Source: Sporosarcina sp. NCCP-2716
Lineage (GTDB): Bacteria > Bacillota > Bacilli > Bacillales_A > Planococcaceae
Reading direction: 5' to 3'
Assembly (NCBI RefSeq): GCF_023707985.1
Contig: NZ_BRCF01000001.1
Coordinates: 1-64,000, forward strand
Length of the DNA stretch: 64,000 nt
Below the pieces are notes generated by a model. That model was not told the origin of the DNA. It was given only the letters and a program-made list of their open reading frames with translations, and made no database searches. The position numbers were made by a program, and so were the translations under genes. Below, one piece after another: positions 61,078 through 64,000 of this stretch. Numbering within the stretch: position 1 is the first letter of the stretch; each line of letters begins with the position of its first letter.

Positions 61078-63231
61078 ATGAGAATGGATGGCGTACAGGA
61101 AGACCAGCGTTCCCCATTGGAGCAGTATGGACGGAACCTGGTGGAAGAAGTGAAGAAGGGCAAGATGGACCCAGTCATCGGACGTGATGAAGAGATCCGC
61201 AATGTGATCCGGATATTATCCCGCAAAACGAAAAACAACCCCGTGCTCATCGGGGAACCGGGTGTCGGGAAGACAGCGATCGTGGAAGGGCTCGCCCAGC
61301 GGATCGTCAAAGGGGACGTGCCGGAAGGATTGAAAGACCGGCAGATCCACGAACTCGATATGAGTTCGCTCATCGCCGGGGCGAAATACCGCGGAGAGTT
61401 TGAAGAGCGGCTCAAGGCCGTCTTGAAGCAAGTGAAAGACAGTAACGGAGAGATCATATTGTTCATCGATGAAATCCATACGATCGTCGGGGCCGGGAAG
61501 ACAGAAGGCGCGATGGACGCCGGCAACATGCTGAAACCGATGCTCGCACGCGGTGAATTGTACTGCATCGGTGCGACGACGCTCGACGAATACCGGATGT
61601 ACATCGAAAAGGACCCGGCGCTCGAACGGCGTTTCCAGCAAGTGATGGTGCGCGAACCGTCCGTCGAAGACACGATTTCGATTTTGCGAGGCTTGAAAGA
61701 GCGTTTCGAGCTGCACCACGGCGTGCGTATCCACGACCGGGCGCTCGTCGCGGCAGCCACGCTGTCCGACCGGTATTTGACAGAGCGCTACATGCCGGAT
61801 AAGGCGATCGACTTGATGGATGAAGCGAGTGCGATGATCCGGACGGAAATCGATTCGATGCCGCAGGAACTCGACCAAGTGACACGCCGCATCCTTCAGC
61901 TTGAGATCGAGGAGCAGGCGCTGACGAAAGAGAAGGATACAGTGAGCCAGACCCGTCTGGCCGCGCTGCGCGAAGAGCTGACGGAACTGAAAGAATCGTC
62001 CGCGGGTATGCGCGAACAGTGGAACGAAGAGAAGAAGAAACTGCAGGAAGTCCAGGACGTCCGCGAGCAGCTGGACCGGTACCGGCGCGAGCTTGAAGAT
62101 GCGGAAAATACTTTCGACCTGAACAAAGCGGCGGAACTCCGTCACGGACGGATTCCGGCACTCGAGCATCAGCTGCACGAACTGGAAGAATTGTTCAAAG
62201 GCGGCCAGGAGAACAGCATGATCCGCGAAGAAGTGACCGAGGACGAAATCGCGATGATCGTCGCCCGCTGGACAGGCATCCCGGCGACCAAGCTGATGGA
62301 AGGCGAGCGAGAGAAATTGCTGCGGCTCGATGAAACGCTGAAAGAACGCGTCATCGGCCAGGATAACGCCGTCCAGCTCGTGACAGAAGCTGTCTGGCGC
62401 GCCCGTTCCGGTATCAAGGACCCGAACAAGCCGATCGGATCGTTCCTGTTCCTCGGACCGACCGGTGTCGGGAAGACCGAGCTTGCGAAAACGCTCGCCG
62501 GTACCTTGTTCGACTCGGAAGATCATTTCATCAGGATCGACATGTCCGAATACATGGAGAAACACAGTGTCTCCCGTCTTGTCGGGGCACCTCCGGGCTA
62601 TATCGGCTACGAAGAAGGCGGCCAGCTGACTGAAGCCGTTCGGCGCAATCCATACTCTGTCGTCCTTCTCGATGAAATCGAGAAAGCGCACCCGGATGTC
62701 TCGAACATCCTCCTGCAGATCCTCGATGACGGGCGGATCACCGACAGCCAGGGCCGGCTCGTTAGCTTCCGGAATACGATTGTCATCATGACATCTAACA
62801 TCGGCTCACAATATTTATTGAGCGGCCAATTCGAATCTGGAGAGCACGCCGCCGAGGATCTCGTCATGGCGGAACTGCGCAGCCATTTCAAGCCCGAGCT
62901 GCTGAACCGGATGGATGACATCATCATCTTCCATTCCTTGTCCGGCGATGCGTTCAGCCTCATCGCCCGCAAGATGCTGCATGATCTCGTGACCCGGCTT
63001 TCGGAGCAGGACATCCGGCTGACGTACGGCGACGACGTCATCGACTGGATCGTCGAGCAGGGCACCGACGCCGACTTCGGCGCCCGCCCGCTGAAACGGT
63101 TCATCCAGCGCTATGTGGAAACAGCCGTCGCCAAAGAAATCATCAAGGGCGACTTGTCCGACGGCGAAGCGCTCCATCTCCGCATGGAAGACGGCTCGCT
63201 CGTCATCGATAAAGAGCAGTCCGCAGAATAA
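61078..63231 (+). CDS. clpB: ClpB-type disaggregase lacking the N-domain
   Basis: A 717-residue two-ring AAA+ protein. NBD1 has Walker [16 protein letters not shown] and Walker [17 protein letters not shown] ClpB-type coiled-coil M-domain spans about 265-385 ([20 protein letters not shown]). NBD2 has [18 protein letters not shown] and [14 protein letters not shown]. ClpB resolves aggregates with DnaK. The usual N-terminal Clp_N domain of about 145 residues is absent: the protein begins at [13 protein letters not shown], equal to the linker before NBD1. The start is firm (GAGGTGACGGTAC-ATG) and the CtsR promoter is directly upstream, so this is the native form, not an assembly artefact. No ClpP loop (IGF/L) is evident. 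The zinc finger of ClpE is absent. Confidence 0.93.
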   Translation: MRMDGVQEDQRSPLEQYGRNLVEEVKKGKMDPVIGRDEEIRNVIRILSRKTKNNPVLIGEPGVGKTAIVEGLAQRIVKGDVPEGLKDRQIHELDMSSLIAGAKYRGEFEERLKAVLKQVKDSNGEIILFIDEIHTIVGAGKTEGAMDAGNMLKPMLARGELYCIGATTLDEYRMYIEKDPALERRFQQVMVREPSVEDTISILRGLKERFELHHGVRIHDRALVAAATLSDRYLTERYMPDKAIDLMDEASAMIRTEIDSMPQELDQVTRRILQLEIEEQALTKEKDTVSQTRLAALREELTELKESSAGMREQWNEEKKKLQEVQDVREQLDRYRRELEDAENTFDLNKAAELRHGRIPALEHQLHELEELFKGGQENSMIREEVTEDEIAMIVARWTGIPATKLMEGEREKLLRLDETLKERVIGQDNAVQLVTEAVWRARSGIKDPNKPIGSFLFLGPTGVGKTELAKTLAGTLFDSEDHFIRIDMSEYMEKHSVSRLVGAPPGYIGYEEGGQLTEAVRRNPYSVVLLDEIEKAHPDVSNILLQILDDGRITDSQGRLVSFRNTIVIMTSNIGSQYLLSGQFESGEHAAEDLVMAELRSHFKPELLNRMDDIIIFHSLSGDAFSLIARKMLHDLVTRLSEQDIRLTYGDDVIDWIVEQGTDADFGARPLKRFIQRYVETAVAKEIIKGDLSDGEALHLRMEDGSLVIDKEQSAE

Positions 63232-63239
63232 TGAAGTGC

Positions 63240-63276
63240 CCCGCACGGCAGGAGAGACTGCTGTGCGGGTTTTTTT
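63240..63276 (+). terminator. Terminator of the clpB-like gene
   Basis: Stem CCCGCACGGCAG / CTGCTGTGCGGG followed by TTTTTTTG. Confidence 0.9.
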
Positions 63277-63291
63277 GTTGTGACTGGAGAG

Positions 63292-63946
63292 GAGATGGCA
63301 GGGCAGCGGCTTATTGCCCAGGGGTATGCGTTATGGGTGCTGACGTTCACTAAGGGAGTGCTCTATTGACCGAAGGATTCGATACTGGGAGTCATCGGTC
63401 ACTAGGAGGAGTCTCTATCGCCCGTGGAAGTCCGCTTTGCGACTCATCGGGCACTAGGCCAGTTCTCTATCGCCCGGGCACACGCTCCAAAGCGGTCGTC
63501 GGTAACAAGGAACTCGCTTTCCCTGCCGAATCTTCGAGCGGATCCTTCGCCCAACAGAAAAGGCGCAGCCCAACATTCAATCTTGGTCTTGCATTGCGCG
63601 AAAAGCATGAACATGTCACGAGCATTTGGTTTCCGCAGCAGATGGCAGCCAGCCGCGGGGCGGGGGATGGCTCCGCCAACTGACCAAGTGTGCCGGATCA
63701 GGTGTTGTCCGGTAAGAAGGAGACGTCCTTAGTGACCGTGAATGTACATTCCGGCATCGGACGGTCACTAGGGGCATGCTCTATTGCCCGGTGGCGTTCA
63801 TTTCGAGAGCCGACGGTCACTAAGGCCGCCCTCTACTGCCCGGGCGCATGCATTTTGGACTGCCACGGTCACAAAAGCTATTCTCTATTGCCCGAGAGCT
63901 TGCATTTTTCGCGTCATCGGTCACTAGGACCGCTCTTTATCGCCCG
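63292..63946. repeat. Composite periodic repeat element 2 (52-bp units + core)
   Basis: Eleven units start at 63292 (only right half-site kept), 63344, 63396, 63448, 63500, then 63658 (degenerate), 63710, 63762, 63814, 63866 and 63918. The step is exactly 52 bp within each arm. The 29-bp dyads follow CGGTCACTAG-N9-CTATTGCCCG, and spacers often hold TGCATTT. The core (63529-63657, 129 bp) contains AAAAGGCGCAGCCC, CATTCAATCT, GGTCTTG, ATGTC and CGAGCAT in the order seen in element 1. Neither arm has credible coding. The last 54 bases of the window (63947-64000) show no unit. Confidence 0.87.
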
Positions 63947-64000
63947 AACGCCTGCATCCCGCGCACTAAGCCCCAGCAGAACAACCCAAACGCACAAAAA

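Noticed and set aside
61078..63231. ClpE rather than ClpB
   Set aside because: There is no N-terminal zinc finger or UVR motif, and the M-domain is long and ClpB-like.
63366..63732. Frames through element 2
   Set aside because: They cover repeats and core without start signals. The similarity to element 1 is at DNA level with frame-breaking indels.

Overview
The window reads as chromosome of a GC-rich member of the Bacillales (Bacillota), most likely family Planococcaceae/Caryophanaceae (Sporosarcina/Bhargavaea/Planococcus type). Evidence: strong AGGAGG-type ribosome sites, S-box, T-box and L-box leaders, a CtsR operator, SigD- and SigB-like promoters, AddAB in place of RecBCD, and gene orders known from Bacillus subtilis (flaG-fliD-fliS-fliT-hpf-secA-prfB, then cccB-ftsE-ftsX-ctpB-minJ-csbA; addB-addA; yisK-yisL; yitS-yitU-yitV-yitW). 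Base composition is clearly above B. subtilis. The genus is inference. No rRNA, tRNA or CRISPR was found.

Layout. 1-4.1 kb: a decayed accessory patch with IS66 remnants in opposite orientations around an AT-rich lone ParA-type ATPase, plus other broken genes. 4.1-10.4 kb: methyltransferase, DUF488 protein, TetR with a divergent membrane protein, an unusual HicB-like/HicA-like pair, and a YtrA-type GntR-ABC operon. 10.4-19 kb: S-box controlled MetE-like methyltransferase, T-box controlled NhaC-type transporter with a PqqB-like hydrolase, a LytTR-DUF3021-ABC-DUF4188 operon, and a secreted TIM-barrel-like protein. 19-29 kb: motility and signalling (two tandem Cache chemoreceptors with SigD-like promoters, flaG-fliD-fliS-fliT, a third chemoreceptor, a PilZ protein). 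29-36 kb: hpf, secA, prfB (programmed frameshift), dapA with lysine riboswitch. 36-44 kb: cccB, ftsEX with an M23 hydrolase, a ResA-like pair, ctpB, minJ, csbA. 44-54.6 kb: azlCD, a TVP38 protein, addB-addA, a DUF418 protein. 54.6-63.2 kb: yisK-yisL, a membrane-anchored GH13-like protein lacking catalytic residues, the yitS/U/V/W set, and a ClpB without its N-domain behind a CtsR box.

The most unusual content is intergenic. Two large composite elements (21277-21893 and 63292-63946) each consist of about five 52-bp units, a core of about 130 bp, and five or six more 52-bp units. Each unit is a 29-bp imperfect dyad plus a 23-bp spacer, and the phase is exact within each arm. A third locus between hpf and secA has a 20-bp array and a 21-bp array flanking a segment that carries the same core motif in inverted orientation. 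A separate exact 21-bp array precedes addB, and a palindromic family with GGTGCCTGTG ends occurs at six sites. Together these suggest a modular family of periodic repeat elements, possibly protein-binding or RNA-forming, that I do not recognise from described families.
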